Below, piece by piece: positions 35,173 to 35,181 of a DNA stretch of 35,181 nucleotides (position 1 is its first letter; each line of letters opens with the position of its first letter). The notes beneath the pieces are model-generated. The model saw only the letters and a program-made list of their open reading frames with translations, did no database searches and was not told the origin of the DNA. Origin of the DNA: Saccoglossus kowalevskii (Eukaryota; Hemichordata; Enteropneusta; Harrimaniidae); the NCBI RefSeq assembly GCF_000003605.2, contig NW_003123047.1:1-35181 (forward strand), read 5' to 3'. The position numbers were made by a program, and so were the translations under genes.

Positions 35173-35181
35173 TCGAAGGGG
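35173..35181. other. Non-matching right edge
   Basis: After TCTCTGCTGGTC the window reads GAAGGGG, where the unit should read TGAGGTG. These last bases could be the start of flanking sequence or degraded contig-end sequence; nine bases cannot decide it. Confidence 0.4.

Larger units (their letters stand above)
1..35181. repeat. 65-bp satellite tandem array (~541 copies), whole window
   Basis: The same 65-bp unit repeats head to tail from the first to nearly the last base, always in one orientation. Landmarks in each unit are TCAGTATCTCTGCTAG at 1-16, AGGTGTGAGACCT at 21-33, CTACCAAGATTACAG at 37-51 and CATACTAGTCCA at 54-65. The unit contains one ACTAGT, two GTAC and no CpG, and is 28/65 G+C. 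Most copies differ from consensus at 0-4 positions, and the same substitutions recur in many copies, which indicates homogenisation by unequal exchange or amplification. This is the pattern of eukaryotic satellite DNA. No known satellite family name is assigned, because I do not recognise the sequence. Copy number is estimated as 35,181/65. Confidence 0.98.

Noticed and set aside
1-35181. CRISPR array
   Set aside because: Units are contiguous and near-identical with no unique spacers between repeats, and no cas-like gene is present.
1-35181. CENP-B box or telomere repeat
   Set aside because: I saw no match to the CENP-B box core (TTCG...CGGG) and no TTAGGG-type or other short telomeric tandem. 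The consensus has no CpG, which the CENP-B box requires. A centromeric role cannot be judged from sequence alone.
1-35181. Coding tandem-repeat protein or bacterial repeat locus
   Set aside because: A 65-bp period is not a multiple of three, so no frame stays open across the array on either strand.
1-35181. A novel multi-gene biological system
   Set aside because: I looked on both strands for any unique stretch that could hold a gene. The longest non-canonical stretch is 322 bp and is itself diverged satellite.

Overview
The whole 35,181-base window is one tandem-repeat array: about 541 head-to-tail, same-orientation copies of a 65-bp satellite unit, with no unique sequence longer than a few bases. 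I found no protein-coding gene, structural RNA, transposon, CRISPR array or prokaryotic promoter. Long homogeneous arrays like this, with nested higher-order repeats and large internal duplications, are typical of eukaryotic nuclear satellite DNA (centromeric, pericentromeric, subtelomeric or other heterochromatic). I do not recognise the family and cannot name the organism. In phase with base 1, the unit starts TCAGTATCTCTG, carries AGGTGTGAGACCT at 21-33, CCAAGATTACAG at 40-51, and ends CATACTAGTCCA. It is about 43% GC and the consensus has no CpG. Substitutions below use unit positions (G51A means position 51 of the unit).

Two unit classes alternate along the array. 'A-type' domains keep G51 (ACAGTACAT) and contain all the recurrent length variants: a 58-bp unit lacking seven bases, a 63-bp unit, and a 69-bp unit. 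'B-type' domains are rich in G51A (ACAATACAT) with G23A, C32A/T35C, G16T and A45G variants, and hold an exact 65-bp phase for kilobases. Approximate layout: A 1-975; B 976-6954; mixed tandem duplication 6955-10053; A 10054-14050; mosaic 14051-16262; B-like 16321-16710; A 16711-18120; B 18121-22348; A 22349-25490; B 25491-26672; divergent island 26673-26994; A 26995-29550; B-like 29551-29913; A 29914-31204; B 31205-32930; A 32931-34116; B 34117 to the end. The last ~9 bases no longer match the unit.

Over this lie higher-order repeats of 5, 7 and about 9 units and several 0.4-1.9 kb blocks copied over 1.8-26 kb, recognisable by shared rare variants. The most distinctive features are an island of five strongly diverged units (26673-26994), a chimeric unit joining that divergent type to the normal one (29914-29972), and a cluster of single-base homopolymer indels at 17960-18100 that coincides with a pattern switch and looks like an assembly or consensus problem. 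All open reading frames above 60 codons are by-products of the repeat: 65 is not a multiple of 3, and length-variant units re-phase an otherwise 42-codon open stretch. Unit matching and offsets were done by eye, so domain and block edges are approximate to about one unit.
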